Source: Anabaena azotica FACHB-119 (GTDB lineage: Bacteria > Cyanobacteriota > Cyanobacteriia > Cyanobacteriales > Nostocaceae). From it: DNA of 64,000 nt. This document shows positions 25,070-34,247 of the stretch, in pieces (the stretch's first letter is position 1; each line of letters starts with the position of its first letter). Under the pieces are notes generated by a model. That model had not been told where the DNA came from and did not search any database. It saw only the letters and a list, made by a program, of their open reading frames with translations. The stretch spans positions 1 through 64,000 of the forward strand of contig NZ_JACJSG010000026.1 of assembly GCF_014697625.1 (NCBI RefSeq), given 5' to 3'. The position numbers and the translations under genes were made by a program.

Positions 25070-25435
25070 TTATACAGACTTTTCCAGCGCTGTCAAATGC
25101 TGAGATTTCTTACTTAACGAAGCACTAGCAATCAAGCTAGAAAATGAAAACAGCATCCAACCTAAACATATTTGCTTTCTTGTTTGCCAATCTTGTCTAT
25201 TATTAATGGTGGGAATTGGTTGACTATTTATCTCTAATCTCCAACAAGCGATCGCACCTACACCCAACAAGATACCACTCACGATAGAAGTAATTGTAAT
25301 AGTTTTAAACAGATATGAAGCAAAATCCTGCTGCATTCGCAAACGCTTGACGGCGCGGCGACTACGAATAATGCTTAACTCGTCTGTGTTATGACTTATT
25401 TGCGCTAGTGGATAGGTAATTTGCTGTTTGCTCAT
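25070..25435 (-). CDS. Hypothetical membrane protein, two helices
   Basis: A 121-residue protein. A basic region (SRRAVKRLRMQQ) precedes a first helix (ITITSIVSGILLGVGAIACW) and a second (ICLGWMLFSFSSLIASASL). No family is recognised. The start at 25435 is the only ATG early enough. It lies 27 bases upstream of the broken cupin gene on the same strand, so the two may once have been co-transcribed. Confidence 0.55.
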   Translation of the reverse strand: MSKQQITYPLAQISHNTDELSIIRSRRAVKRLRMQQDFASYLFKTITITSIVSGILLGVGAIACWRLEINSQPIPTINNRQDWQTRKQICLGWMLFSFSSLIASASLSKKSQHLTALEKSV

Positions 25436-25846
25436 TTCTCGTCACCTATATCCCCTTCTACAGTCTACATGACATCTATATCAGTAGTCACATAGTAAAC
25501 TTTTGCCAAGGTGAAAACTACTTTCTACAGAAAGAATCAAGGAATTTAGTCCATAGTCATTAGTCCATAGTCATTAGTCCATAGTCAACAGTCCATAGTC
25601 AACAGTCCACAGTTTTTCTCTACTACTCCTCTGCTTCCGTTCTTCAATAAATGAAACATTTCTTATAGTACACAGATACTAAAGGGTGGTATAATTTATG
25701 CTAAATCCAGCATTCAAAAAGATTGTGTGCTGAAAGCTAAATTCATTAAGTAAGTCAGTGAGAGAAAATCGGTCTATGTTAAGAAACTGGCAATAACTAA
25801 ACCCTCCTATCTCCTGCCTCCTGCCTCCTGCCTCCTATAATTGTTT
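25436..25846. other. Spacer with tandem repeats, topA upstream region
   Basis: 25546-25611 holds repeats of TTAGTCCATAGTCA and CAACAGTCCATAG; 25804-25838 holds four CTCCTGC-type 7-mers immediately before the topA start. The divergent promoters must lie here. Nothing else is seen. Confidence 0.6.
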
Positions 25847-28018
25847 ATGGCGAAACGTCTTCTAGTAGTTGAATCACCAGGGAAAGTTAAAAAGCTTAGT
25901 CAAATTTTGGGTTCAGAGTGGATAGTGCGTGCTTCTTGTGGACACATCCGCGAACTCAGTGATGAGGGTGAGGATTCTTTGGGATTCAGTATGGAAGATG
26001 GGAAGGTGCAATGCAAATACGTAGCGCGTGACCAACGTTCCCAAGAAACTATCCAGCAGTTGAAGACCACAGCCAAGCAGGTGAGTGAAGTTGTCTTGGC
26101 TACTGACCCAGATAGGGAAGGAGAAACCATTGCTTGGCATCTCAAAGAAGTGCTAGGTTTGAGAGAACCGAAACGGGTAGTCTATACAGAGATTACAGCA
26201 AGTGCAGTAAGAAATGCGATCGCCAATCCCCGGAAGTTAGACCTGAATTTAGTCGGTGCGGGATTATGTCGAGACTGTTTAGATAAGTTGGTAGGTTATA
26301 AGGGTAGCCCGTTAGTATGGGCGTTGAATAATGGGGCGAAAAGTGTCGGGAGAGTGCAAAGTGCTACACTGCACCTGATTTGTCAACGGGAAAGAGAAAT
26401 TCAAACCTTTGTCCCGCAAGATTATTGGAGTGTTTGGGTTGATTATGTTGAGGGTTTCCGCGCTTTCTACAAGGGTACTGTTAACAGTCGTCCAGACTCA
26501 CCAGAACAGGAAGTGGAAGTTCATGATGATGCGGCGGGAAATCAGACAACTGCACCAGAGTCTACCCGCGTGTTGAGCGAAGCGGAAGCAAATCGTTTAG
26601 TGGAAGAAGCACGTCGTCATCCTCACCAAGTTATACAGTATGAAGGGAAAATTGTCAACCGCCAACCACCACCACCATTTATTACTTCCACCCTGCAACA
26701 AGCGGCTGGTTCTAAGTTGAAGTTCGCGCCAGAAAAGACAATGCAGCTAGCCCAAAAGTTGTATGAGGCTGGGTTAATTACATATATGCGGACGGACTCG
26801 GTAATGTTGAGTCCAGAGTTTTGTGAGAGTGCGCGTCAGTGGTTGGAACAAAATGACCCGCAAAATGTACCGACGCAAGTGGCGAGACATCGTAGTAGTA
26901 AAACGGCGCAACAAGGACATGAAGCAATTCGTCCCACAGATGTCTTTAAACCTTCGGCAGAGTTACGCATAGAACTACCTACTGATGAGTTTAACTTGTA
27001 TGTGATGATTTGGAAACGAGCGATCGCTTCTCAATGTCGTCCAGCGCAGTTGCGGAAAACCTTGGTAATTATCCAGTCTGGGGAAATTCTCTTTTCAGCA
27101 AGAGGACAAGTAGTCGAGTTTTTGGGTTATACCCGTTACTGGCCTAACCTCAGCAAAGATACCATTTTACCAGCCCTACAGCAAGGGCAAATGCTGACAT
27201 TAGAAAATGCTGGTCACGAGAAGAAACAAACCCAACCCCCACCACGCTACAGCGAACCGAAGTTAGTTCAACTCATGGAACGTAAAGGTATTGGTCGTCC
27301 TAGTACCTATTCTCCCACCATCGCCACCCTCAAGAAACGCGGTTATATCGAACTGACAAAAGACAACTTACACCCAACCAGTCTAGGGTTAGAAGTTGAT
27401 ACTTTCTTACAAAAAGCTTTACCTGATTTACTAGAGACAGAGTTTACTGCCAAAATGGAAAATGCCCTCGATGCGATCGCCGATGGAAAACAACCTTGGC
27501 AGCAATATTTAACCACCTGGAATCAGAATTATTTTGCCCCAGCTTTGGTAAAAGCTAAGACTCTAGTTGTCGATACAGCCCACAAAGAGAAAACTTTTCC
27601 TGAGCGTAAGTACGATACTAGCAGGACTCGCTGTCCTGACTGCAACAACTTCCTCAGCAAGATACCTAGTAGTAAATTAAAGAAGAAATACTTCCTCAAA
27701 TGCACCAGTGGTTGTGAAAATACCGTCCTCTTCTGGAGTGAATTTAGTAAGGCTTGGCAACCACCCCGAACGAAAGATGACAAAATCGCCGAGAATAGTC
27801 AAGATAAAATTATACCCTCCGCTAAGTTGAGTGCCTACCCTTGCCCAGTATGTAAAAAACCTTTGGAGGAGTACACCTATACGAAAGATGGACAGAAAAA
27901 AACTATGCTGCGTTGTTCCGCCTCTCAATCTCGCACTGATAAAAAGCATAAGGATGTGGCTTATTTTAGTACGGCTAAGGGTTGGTGGAGTCCTAAGTTT
28001 GGGGAGTTGCAAGGGTAG
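25847..28018 (+). CDS. topA: DNA topoisomerase I (type IA)
   Basis: A 723-residue enzyme that relaxes negative supercoils. The TOPRIM domain has LLVVESPGK and the acidic triad ATDPDREGE. The catalytic tyrosine lies in GLITYMRTDSVMLS. The C-terminus has two zinc-ribbon-like units (CPDCNNF ... C; CPVCKKP ... C). At about 720 residues it is shorter than E. coli TopA (865). The start is the ATG at 25847; the TTG two codons earlier is less likely. A CTCCTGC repeat sits directly upstream, so no clean ribosome site is seen. Confidence 0.93.
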   Translation: MAKRLLVVESPGKVKKLSQILGSEWIVRASCGHIRELSDEGEDSLGFSMEDGKVQCKYVARDQRSQETIQQLKTTAKQVSEVVLATDPDREGETIAWHLKEVLGLREPKRVVYTEITASAVRNAIANPRKLDLNLVGAGLCRDCLDKLVGYKGSPLVWALNNGAKSVGRVQSATLHLICQREREIQTFVPQDYWSVWVDYVEGFRAFYKGTVNSRPDSPEQEVEVHDDAAGNQTTAPESTRVLSEAEANRLVEEARRHPHQVIQYEGKIVNRQPPPPFITSTLQQAAGSKLKFAPEKTMQLAQKLYEAGLITYMRTDSVMLSPEFCESARQWLEQNDPQNVPTQVARHRSSKTAQQGHEAIRPTDVFKPSAELRIELPTDEFNLYVMIWKRAIASQCRPAQLRKTLVIIQSGEILFSARGQVVEFLGYTRYWPNLSKDTILPALQQGQMLTLENAGHEKKQTQPPPRYSEPKLVQLMERKGIGRPSTYSPTIATLKKRGYIELTKDNLHPTSLGLEVDTFLQKALPDLLETEFTAKMENALDAIADGKQPWQQYLTTWNQNYFAPALVKAKTLVVDTAHKEKTFPERKYDTSRTRCPDCNNFLSKIPSSKLKKKYFLKCTSGCENTVLFWSEFSKAWQPPRTKDDKIAENSQDKIIPSAKLSAYPCPVCKKPLEEYTYTKDGQKKTMLRCSASQSRTDKKHKDVAYFSTAKGWWSPKFGELQG

Positions 28019-28134
28019 GGTTTTTAAACGCAGAGGAAGGGGAGGTTTGATGAGTTGAAAAGAGGGTTTTATAGAGACATCTATAATATAGCAATAGCTT
28101 AGACAGCAAAAGACTTTTAACTCTGTCACCTGTT

Positions 28135-28296
28135 ACCTGTTATATCAAGTTCGGCTAATTACTTATAATATGGTTGTTTTGGTCGGTAATGGGTAATAGC
28201 TAATAGGTAATTGTTTTCTACCATTAGCAATTACCAATTACCAATTACCAACCCCGAAGATATGATCAGTGATTAAGCGGACATGATATTACCTGT
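28135..28296. repeat. Inverted-repeat element with ACCTGTTATATCA-type ends, copy 1
   Basis: The left end ACCTGTTATATCAAGTTCGG is complementary, with few mismatches, to the right end GCGGACATGATATTACCTGT. The interior carries TTACCAA repeats and no ORF. The same ends flank 36665-36793. A partial end (AGTTCGGCTAATTA) recurs near 53099. MITE-like. Confidence 0.6.
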
Positions 28297-28340
28297 TCAT
28301 ACCATTATAAATATTTTTTGTCTAGCCTCTATTTTCTAAG

Positions 28341-29072
28341 ATGACTAATCAACAAAGCCCAGCACCTATTTCCTTTATCCAAAATATTTTAGTTGCCCGT
28401 TGGCGATCGCTTTTACTCCTCTTAGCTGGGGTATACTTACCATTGCAGATATTTGAGTTATTGGCAGTGAAGTTATGGCAGTATGAAGCAGGGTTCCCTT
28501 GGGATCTACCAATACTGTTGGCGGTTCACTCTACAGCACAACCTGCATTAGATATAGTGGCGGTGGTGTTAACTAAATTCGGGTCATTTTGGACTGTGGG
28601 TCCGATTTTAGGAATGATCGCTATAGTATTATGGCAGAGAAAACGCTGGCGATCGCTAGCCTATCTATTAACCACAGCCTTGGGAAGCACCATCATCAAC
28701 CGCACAGCCAAGATGTTAATGCACCGAGTCCGTCCCCAGTTATGGGTTTCTGGTGCGCCGGAGTTCGATTTTGCCTTTCCTAGCGGTCATGCTACAACGA
28801 GTATGACCCTGGTAGCTATGTTGTTAATTCTCACTTGGGCTACCTCTTGGCGGTGGTTAGTGTTGACTGTAGGTAGCTTATATATTTTGGTAATTGGCTG
28901 GACTCGCCTTTATTTGGGGGTACATTTCCCTAGTGACATTCTTGCAGGTTGGATGGTGGCGATCGCTTGGGCAATAGGTGTGAGTATAATTATCAAACCA
29001 AACTTAACCAAACCCACCGCAGTAGGCGACCAAACTCAAGAAGAAACCACCCTATTACCTGAAGAAACTTAG
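28341..29072 (+). CDS. PAP2-family phosphatase
   Basis: A 243-residue membrane phosphatase with about five or six helices. The three active-site motifs are present: KMLMHRVRP, PSGHATTS and SLYILVIGWTRLYLGVHFPSD (cited in part; the last holds Arg and His). Such enzymes dephosphorylate phosphatidic acid or undecaprenyl diphosphate at the membrane. The exact lipid is unknown. ATG at 28341. The gene stands alone between repeats. Confidence 0.88.
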   Translation: MTNQQSPAPISFIQNILVARWRSLLLLLAGVYLPLQIFELLAVKLWQYEAGFPWDLPILLAVHSTAQPALDIVAVVLTKFGSFWTVGPILGMIAIVLWQRKRWRSLAYLLTTALGSTIINRTAKMLMHRVRPQLWVSGAPEFDFAFPSGHATTSMTLVAMLLILTWATSWRWLVLTVGSLYILVIGWTRLYLGVHFPSDILAGWMVAIAWAIGVSIIIKPNLTKPTAVGDQTQEETTLLPEET

Positions 29073-29082
29073 GAGAATAACT

Positions 29083-29445
29083 GTTGACAGGTGACAGGTG
29101 ACAGGTGACAGTGATGATGAATATTTTCTCCTCTGCTCCCCTGTTCCGGTTGGTGAGCGCAGTCGTTCGCGTTAGCGTCTGTCTACGACACGCTATCGCG
29201 TTCGCGTAGCGTCCCGTAGGGAACGCAGAGAACCACTGCTCCCCCCACTCCCCACCCTACGAAATAATCAGCTTTTGGGCTTGTTATTTTGTCAATAAAA
29301 GAGTGGTGTAACATATTAACCATTGACTATTGACTATTGACTATTGACTATTGACTGTTGACTATTGACTATTGACTATTGACTGTTGACTATTGACTGT
29401 TGACTATTGACTATTGACTATTGACTGTTGACTATTGACTATTGA
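29083..29445. repeat. Repeat-rich spacer: GTGACAG and TTGACTA tandem arrays plus a GC-rich palindrome
   Basis: 29083-29111 holds four GGTGACA units. 29150-29235 is a GC-rich palindromic element (GTTCGCGTTAGCG ... CGCGTTCGCGTAGCG). 29322-29445 holds about 17 units of TTGACTA/TTGACTG, the longest STRR array of the window. It reaches the 3' end of the broken Uma2 gene. Confidence 0.85.
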
Positions 29446-30053
29446 CCATTAAAAATTTGATTAGCAGTCAATTTCAAATCAGGAAAAGTAGAAGAAATAA
29501 TCAGTTCCGAACCTCTAAATTGAGCAACCTGATACTCTTCATCAACTAGATGATAAATAGAAATAGTAGGTTGCTTGGGATTACCGATAAATTTTCTTGC
29601 CCCTAAAGCTGCATAATCAACTATCCAATATTCGGTAATCCCCATTGCCTCATAATTCCCTAACTTGGTGTAATAATCATCTTCCCAATTTGTACTAACA
29701 ACCTCAATCACCAAAGGAATAGATGCACTTTGAGTTACAGTAGATTCTTTTGCCCACAATTCCTCATTATGTAGATTAGCATCATTAATTAAAACTATAT
29801 CTGGTAAGTAAGCAGATGACTTTCTCGGCGGTTTTACTAACGCTGTTTTGGGAATAAATTATGGCAATTGCCATCTTTTATACTCAACAGTAATTTCCCC
29901 TGCCAAAAATCCTATCACTTTTTCATGCTTGCCAGTGGGTTGAGGCCTTTCAACTATTATTCCATCATGTAATTCGTAACGCTTGCCATTATTCTCTGGC
30001 AACCATTCAACAAATTCTGCAAAAGTCAATAGTTTAGGTAAAGATTGAGCCAT
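29439..30053 (-). pseudogene. Uma2-family (DUF820) nuclease gene with one nonsense codon
   Basis: The ATG at 30053 opens MAQSLPKLLTFAEFVEWLPE and runs to EYKRWQLP. A TAA at 29859-29861 is followed in the same frame by FIPKTALVKPPRKSSAYLPD, IPLVIEVVSTNWEDDYYTKL and EYWIVDYAAL, ending at 29439. Together they make a normal PD-(D/E)XK Uma2 protein of about 203 residues. The active-site region (D of LPDIV, E-V-V of the next strand) is intact, so a single substitution silenced an otherwise complete gene. Confidence 0.8.
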
Positions 30054-30064
30054 ATCAAAACCTC

Positions 30065-30167
30065 ATACCAATTCTCCATGAAGTTGCGCCGAATAAACAA
30101 TGTAGAGACGTTGCATGCAACGTCTCTACAGCGCAGAATAAAGTGCATCTTTATCAAGAAACAGTAT
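30065..30167. repeat. Dispersed element around a GTAGAGACGTTGC palindrome, copy 1
   Basis: About 103 bp. The centre GTAGAGACGTTGC / GCAACGTCTCTAC is a perfect inverted repeat. Outer parts (ATACCAATTCT, AGAATAAAGTGCATC) recur, in reverse orientation, at 42957-43060. No coding capacity. Confidence 0.75.
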
Positions 30168-30283
30168 CAGTCTGTTTTGACTATACCAGTTCTTGATGAA
30201 AACGCACTGAATTATCATTATTTTGGTACATCACCAATTAGTTTCATAAAAAACTCCACCTACAAGCAGATGGAGTAGTTTTC

Positions 30284-30340
30284 AAGTTCGTAGTGAGGAC
30301 TTTAGTCCTCAAGAAAGGACTAAAGTCCTCACTACAAACC
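30284..30340. repeat. Inverted repeat GTAGTGAGGACTTTAGTCC
   Basis: GTAGTGAGGACTTTAGTCCT pairs with AGGACTAAAGTCCTCACTAC, forming a long hairpin. A diverged relative lies at 23140-23205. On the minus strand it sits just downstream of the secreted protein gene and may act as its terminator. Confidence 0.6.
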
Positions 30341-30348
30341 TTAATTAT

Positions 30349-31005
30349 TTACGCCTTCTTCGTAGGTGCATTAGTAACTCGTGCATCTACAATTGCTTGC
30401 GACACATTAGGAATAAACCAATTTACCTCATCAGATTTCACAACTTGAGTTCCAGCCTGATTAAATTCAATCGCGCCAGTATCAGGATCTGTCTTGAGAA
30501 CTAAGTTAGTACCAACAGGAACTTTGATGACAACGCCACCAATAAATTCTTTACCTTGACCATCAGAATTGATAGCTACAGCATTGACATCACTAGGTAA
30601 ATAAACACCCTTACAATTCCATCTATCCTCAGTGGTCTGACCATCACCTAAAAAATACAATGCTGCGCCTTCAGAATATTCATCGTCATCTAAATTTGGT
30701 TCTGGCCCGTAGATAGCTAAAGTCTTACCTGTCTGATTACTGCATTGTCCCCAGTCAATTCCTGATTCCAGAGCATATTTTTGCAACTCTAACTCATTTA
30801 TTTTTTGCTCAATTTGTTCTGGGGTATAATCTGCCAATTTAACTTGTTTTTCTTGGGACTTTCTTAAACTCTTGATTTGTTCTGTCAAGGTAATGTAATC
30901 AGGGTTTTTGGTAATTTTTGGGCGGTCTGCTAATGAAGCAGGTTGAACGAATAATAAACTTGTAACAAAGACCGCCACCATCAAAAAGTATTTAAAGGTT
31001 TTCAT
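30349..31005 (-). CDS. Secreted hypothetical protein
   Basis: A 218-residue protein with a Sec signal peptide (KYFLMVAVFVTSLLFVQPASLA, cleavage near residue 26, cited in outline). A coiled helical stretch (residues 40-80) precedes a beta-rich part with two cysteines (WGQCSNQ, RWNCKGV). No family recognised; probably periplasmic. Single gene with a 750-base AT-rich upstream region. Confidence 0.6.
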   Translation of the reverse strand: MKTFKYFLMVAVFVTSLLFVQPASLADRPKITKNPDYITLTEQIKSLRKSQEKQVKLADYTPEQIEQKINELELQKYALESGIDWGQCSNQTGKTLAIYGPEPNLDDDEYSEGAALYFLGDGQTTEDRWNCKGVYLPSDVNAVAINSDGQGKEFIGGVVIKVPVGTNLVLKTDPDTGAIEFNQAGTQVVKSDEVNWFIPNVSQAIVDARVTNAPTKKA

Positions 31006-31752
31006 GTTTGCGTTCCAATTTTTACAACTTGCAGCTTATGACTATCTAGCAATGTTGTTAATATTATAACGAACCTATCACGTTCAAGACCTTATAAAAA
31101 TACTGCTATGTTAGCTTTGTTAAATGCCAATTTAAGCTTCACATATCATGAGAATTTCTCAATTACAACAATATTTGCTTGATTTTATTTTATACTTTTT
31201 ATTTTTCCGTAATTGATCAAACAAAAATCCCCTTATTCAATATACTCACTACTACACAAGCTTAAAACACAATAATTCCCGTCGTCTTGTGTGCGTATTT
31301 TTTGTAACTATCATCAAAGAAAAATTATCATATTGATTTATTAAAATAAATTCTCCTAAACGTCGATACATTTATCAAATTTAATAATTTTTAAGAAAAA
31401 TTAGATTTTATTTATCACTTATACTTGATTGTAGAAAATACATAAGGTAGGATGAAATCTATCTAAAGGAATATAACTTAAAAAACAGGTGTCCCAGTGG
31501 TAGATATATAGATATCTGCAAGTAGTAAATTGGCGATCGCTTGCCTGGGCAATTCAAAAGTAATAACAGAATTACCCAAAACCCCATCGATATGTGTGCC
31601 ATTTTTAAATAGAGAAACTAGTCATGAAACAAGAAATATCATCCCATCAGATTCTTTACAGATTCTTGACTTCGCTCAACTTATTAAATGAAGAAATATC
31701 GCCTTTATTTTAAATAGGAGATAATCTAATTTTATAAATCAAGGTAAGCAAT
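31006..31752. other. AT-rich divergent intergenic region
   Basis: No ORF, RNA gene or repeat array recognised in about 750 bases. One HIP1-like site lies near 31534. Promoters of the secreted protein and the TauE gene must be here. Confidence 0.4.
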
Positions 31753-32589
31753 TTGAATATATTAGAATTTTCTCTATTAGTTTGGCTTGGCTCATTTAGC
31801 GCTGGTTTTATAGGTGCGCTAACTGGGTTAGGAGGTGGAGTCGTCATAGTTCCCTTATTAACTTCTATATTTGGTGTTGATATTAGATATGCCGTTGGTG
31901 CTTCCCTAGTATCTGTAATAGCCACATCCCTGGGTGCAGCATCTACATATATTAAGAAAGGTTATACAAATCTGCGATTGGGAATGTTTTTAGAAGTCGC
32001 CACGACAATTGGCGCGATCGCCGGCGCAATTATTGCTACATTTGTCTCAGTCAAAGCCTTAACCATTGTATTGGCGATCGTGCTGATATATTCCGCCTAC
32101 CTTTCACAACGACCTAGAATTGAGCAAATAGAAAATGAACCCCCCGATCCCCTCGCCGACTACCTGCAACTCAACAGCACCTACCCAACCCCCGATGGAC
32201 TAGTACCTTATCAAGTCCACGCAGTCCCAGCCGGATTTAGCGTCATGCTAATAGCTGGCGTATTGTCTGGGTTACTGGGTATCGGTTCGGGAGGCTTCAA
32301 AGTCCTAGCAATGGATCAGGCCATGCGTCTACCTTTTAAAGTTTCTACCACTACCAGCAACTTTATGATCGGTGTCACAGCCGCCGCATCAGCCGGAGTT
32401 TATTTAGCTAGAGGTTACATAGATCCAGGCTTATCAATGCCTGTAATGTTGGGGGTATTACCTGGAGCTTTTTTAGGTGCGCGAGTTTTGATAGGTGCTA
32501 AAACACATATTTTGAGAATAATTTTCAGTCTGGTATTAGTGGTAATGGCTTTAAAAATGGTTTACAACAGTCTAATGGGAGGGCTGTAA
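31753..32589 (+). CDS. TauE/SafE-family sulfite/anion exporter
   Basis: A 278-residue membrane protein with eight or so helices and the duplicated family motif: GALTGLGGGVVIVPLLTSIF near the N-terminus and GLLGIGSGGFKVLA in the second half. Family members export sulfite, sulfoacetate or other organic anions. The start is TTG at 31753, with AAGG ten bases upstream. The DUF1634 gene follows after one base, so the two form an operon, a common pairing. Confidence 0.88.
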   Translation: MNILEFSLLVWLGSFSAGFIGALTGLGGGVVIVPLLTSIFGVDIRYAVGASLVSVIATSLGAASTYIKKGYTNLRLGMFLEVATTIGAIAGAIIATFVSVKALTIVLAIVLIYSAYLSQRPRIEQIENEPPDPLADYLQLNSTYPTPDGLVPYQVHAVPAGFSVMLIAGVLSGLLGIGSGGFKVLAMDQAMRLPFKVSTTTSNFMIGVTAAASAGVYLARGYIDPGLSMPVMLGVLPGAFLGARVLIGAKTHILRIIFSLVLVVMALKMVYNSLMGGL

Positions 32590-32590
32590 A

Positions 32591-33106
32591 ATGTATGAAT
32601 ATAATACTGGCATTTACCAGAAAACAGTACAACCAAATAGTGAATCTGTGGTTATCTCTGTGCCGCCTCAAGAAACAAATGATGTCAAAATAGCAGCACA
32701 AGAAGTCACCAATAATTGCCAAACTGGTGTCAAAACATCAACCGAGCAGCAATTAGAATATCTACTCAGCAACCTCTTAAAATATGGAGTTTTACTAGCT
32801 AGTGCATTTGTCCTACTAGGCGGCATACTGTACTTAATTCATCATGGTAGTGAGCCTGCTGACTATCACATCTTTCATGGCACACCATCAGAATTTTGTT
32901 CACCAGTCGGTGTATTTGGTGCAGTCTTATCAGGTAGCCGTCGTGGCATCATCCAACTGGGAATGTTATTATTAATTGCCACCCCTATTTTCAGGGTAAT
33001 TATATCTTTATTAACTTTCCTATTAAAGCGCGAATTTATTTACGTCATCATTACTTCATTAGTCTTAGCAAGTTTAACTTATAGTCTTATAGGAGCTTAT
33101 TTTTAA
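32591..33106 (+). CDS. DUF1634 membrane protein
   Basis: A 171-residue protein. A polar N-terminus precedes three membrane helices (LLKYGVLLASAFVLLGGILY; GMLLLIATPIFRVIISLLTF; YVIITSLVLASLTYSLIGAY). It belongs to DUF1634, a family usually encoded beside TauE/SafE transporters, as here. Probably an accessory subunit of the exporter; mechanism unknown. Confidence 0.85.
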   Translation: MYEYNTGIYQKTVQPNSESVVISVPPQETNDVKIAAQEVTNNCQTGVKTSTEQQLEYLLSNLLKYGVLLASAFVLLGGILYLIHHGSEPADYHIFHGTPSEFCSPVGVFGAVLSGSRRGIIQLGMLLLIATPIFRVIISLLTFLLKREFIYVIITSLVLASLTYSLIGAYF

Positions 33107-33111
33107 AATAC

Positions 33112-33235
33112 AGGACTTACGCAACTGGCACTTGGGGTAGGGTGCGTCAGATGTGGAAAATCCTTGAATCTGTACGAAATTATTGGGGCTGACGCACCCT
33201 ACAGTTAGTTTGATGATGACACTTACGTAAGTCCT
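33112..33235 (+). repeat. Inverted-repeat element with AGGACTTACG termini (124 bp)
   Basis: Ends AGGACTTACGCAACTGGCAC and, as complement, AGGACTTACGTAAGTGTCA. The interior (GGGTGCGTCAGATGTGG, CTGACGCACCCTACAG) matches the element at 4003-4124 in inverse orientation. The ends also match the 122-bp elements at 15902 and 52656, though the interiors differ, so there are two subfamilies. Confidence 0.7.
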
Positions 33236-33283
33236 AAATAAATGTATTGTCAAGGTTTTTGGAATAAATATTATAGCGAAAAA

Positions 33284-33608
33284 ATGGCGCAAACACTCCC
33301 AGTAAAAGATATAGACTTACGCTACCTCATCGATAATTTTGGGATTCAGTTAGTCTTAGACCTGACTTTTCACGGCATCTAGAAGACCTCACTTCCATTC
33401 CTCTCTCCTACAAGGAGAGAGGCTTTGATTTCTCCCCCTTCCCTTGTAGGGAAGGGGGCTGGGGGGTTAGGTCTGACGTTGGCTTTTCCACTTAACGTGA
33501 AAAGTTAGAGTCTTAGACAAGCAATTTTTCCTAGAATGGCAAGGAAATTTACCAGAGATTACAGAATTAGATAAACAACTTTTAGATAAAGTAAAAGCAA
33601 GCATTTAA
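33284..33608 (+). pseudogene. N-terminal fragment of a restriction-type protein, split by a MITE
   Basis: The ATG at 33284 gives MAQTLPVKDIDLRYLIDNFG and IQLVLD. After the inserted element at 33362-33508 and a 10-bp duplication, the frame resumes as KQFFLEWQGNLPEITELDKQ and LLDKVKASI, then TAA. It resembles the start of cyanobacterial proteins annotated as restriction endonuclease subunit R / type I R N-terminal-like; the remaining catalytic part is missing. So the gene was both truncated and interrupted. Confidence 0.6.
33362..33508 (+). mobile_element. 147-bp MITE with 10-bp target duplication, copy 1
   Basis: Terminal repeats CTGACTTTTCACG and its near-complement CGTGAAAAGTTAG. The host sequence AGTCTTAGAC occurs immediately on both sides (33352-33361 and 33509-33518), a 10-bp target-site duplication. 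The interior contains GGAAGGGGGCTGGGGGG-type sequence and no ORF. It interrupts the restriction-type gene fragment. Confidence 0.85.
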
Positions 33609-33686
33609 CTCAGTTGGTAGTGAACAACTGAGTTAAATAATACGCCATGAAGTTGGAAAAGGTTGCTCTCTACTTTTGTTGTGAGA

Positions 33687-33932
33687 TTAGCCCAAATACT
33701 GTTGAATTTGCTCTGTTAAATAGCTTCTGATTAAATCGAAAGTCTCCATTGGTAAACCAACCATACCCAAAGCAAATAATAAGCTGAAAAGTCCTAGAAA
33801 TAAAGCTAAGGTTCTCCCGAAACAACCAGGATTGATTTCCGCAAATCCTAGTTTTATTTGTCCTAAAACAGCAATAAAAAGAAAGGCAATTCCAGCTATT
33901 AATAAATAATTAGTTAAAGGTAAATTAGTCAT
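33687..33932 (-). CDS. Small hypothetical membrane protein
   Basis: 81 residues with two hydrophobic segments (NYLLIAGIAFLFIAVLGQI; LALFLGLFSLLFALGMVGL) and an amphipathic C-terminal helix. No family recognised. ATG at 33932. It is isolated among repeats; real status is likely but not certain. Confidence 0.5.
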   Translation of the reverse strand: MTNLPLTNYLLIAGIAFLFIAVLGQIKLGFAEINPGCFGRTLALFLGLFSLLFALGMVGLPMETFDLIRSYLTEQIQQYLG

Positions 33933-33959
33933 TTATTAAGTAAATCATTTCGCCATTTT

Positions 33960-34247
33960 TATTATAGCTATTTTAACTATCAATCTGAGATTAATCGTTC
34001 GGCAATAAAACAACGCGGTTGAAATTTATCAGCAGTCGCAGCGCATCTGGAGGCGATCGCCAACAATTACACCAAAAAAAGCGTTATCCTAGAATTATTT
34101 GGCTATTTTGCCCTCTGGCGCAGCTATCCTCATCAGGTAGACAACAAACCAAAAGTAGTAAAATTCCCAACTGTATAGCTAATGTACTAGACTTTTGGAT
34201 AATTTTTATATTAAACTACGCTAAGTTGGTAGGTTTGGTGGGTTTTT
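33960..34247 (+). other. Spacer with a possible coding scrap
   Basis: After a stop near 34020, one plus-strand frame reads NLSAVAAHLEAIANNYTKKS and VILELFGYFALWRSY down to a TAG at 34179, protein-like in composition. A HIP1-type site (GGCGATCGCC) is inside it. No parent family is recognised; it may be a gene remnant or chance. Confidence 0.25.

Noticed and set aside
29322..29445. Dense direct repeats resembling a CRISPR array
   Set aside because: Units are 7 bp and contiguous with no unique spacers, so this is STRR DNA; no cas genes are in the window.
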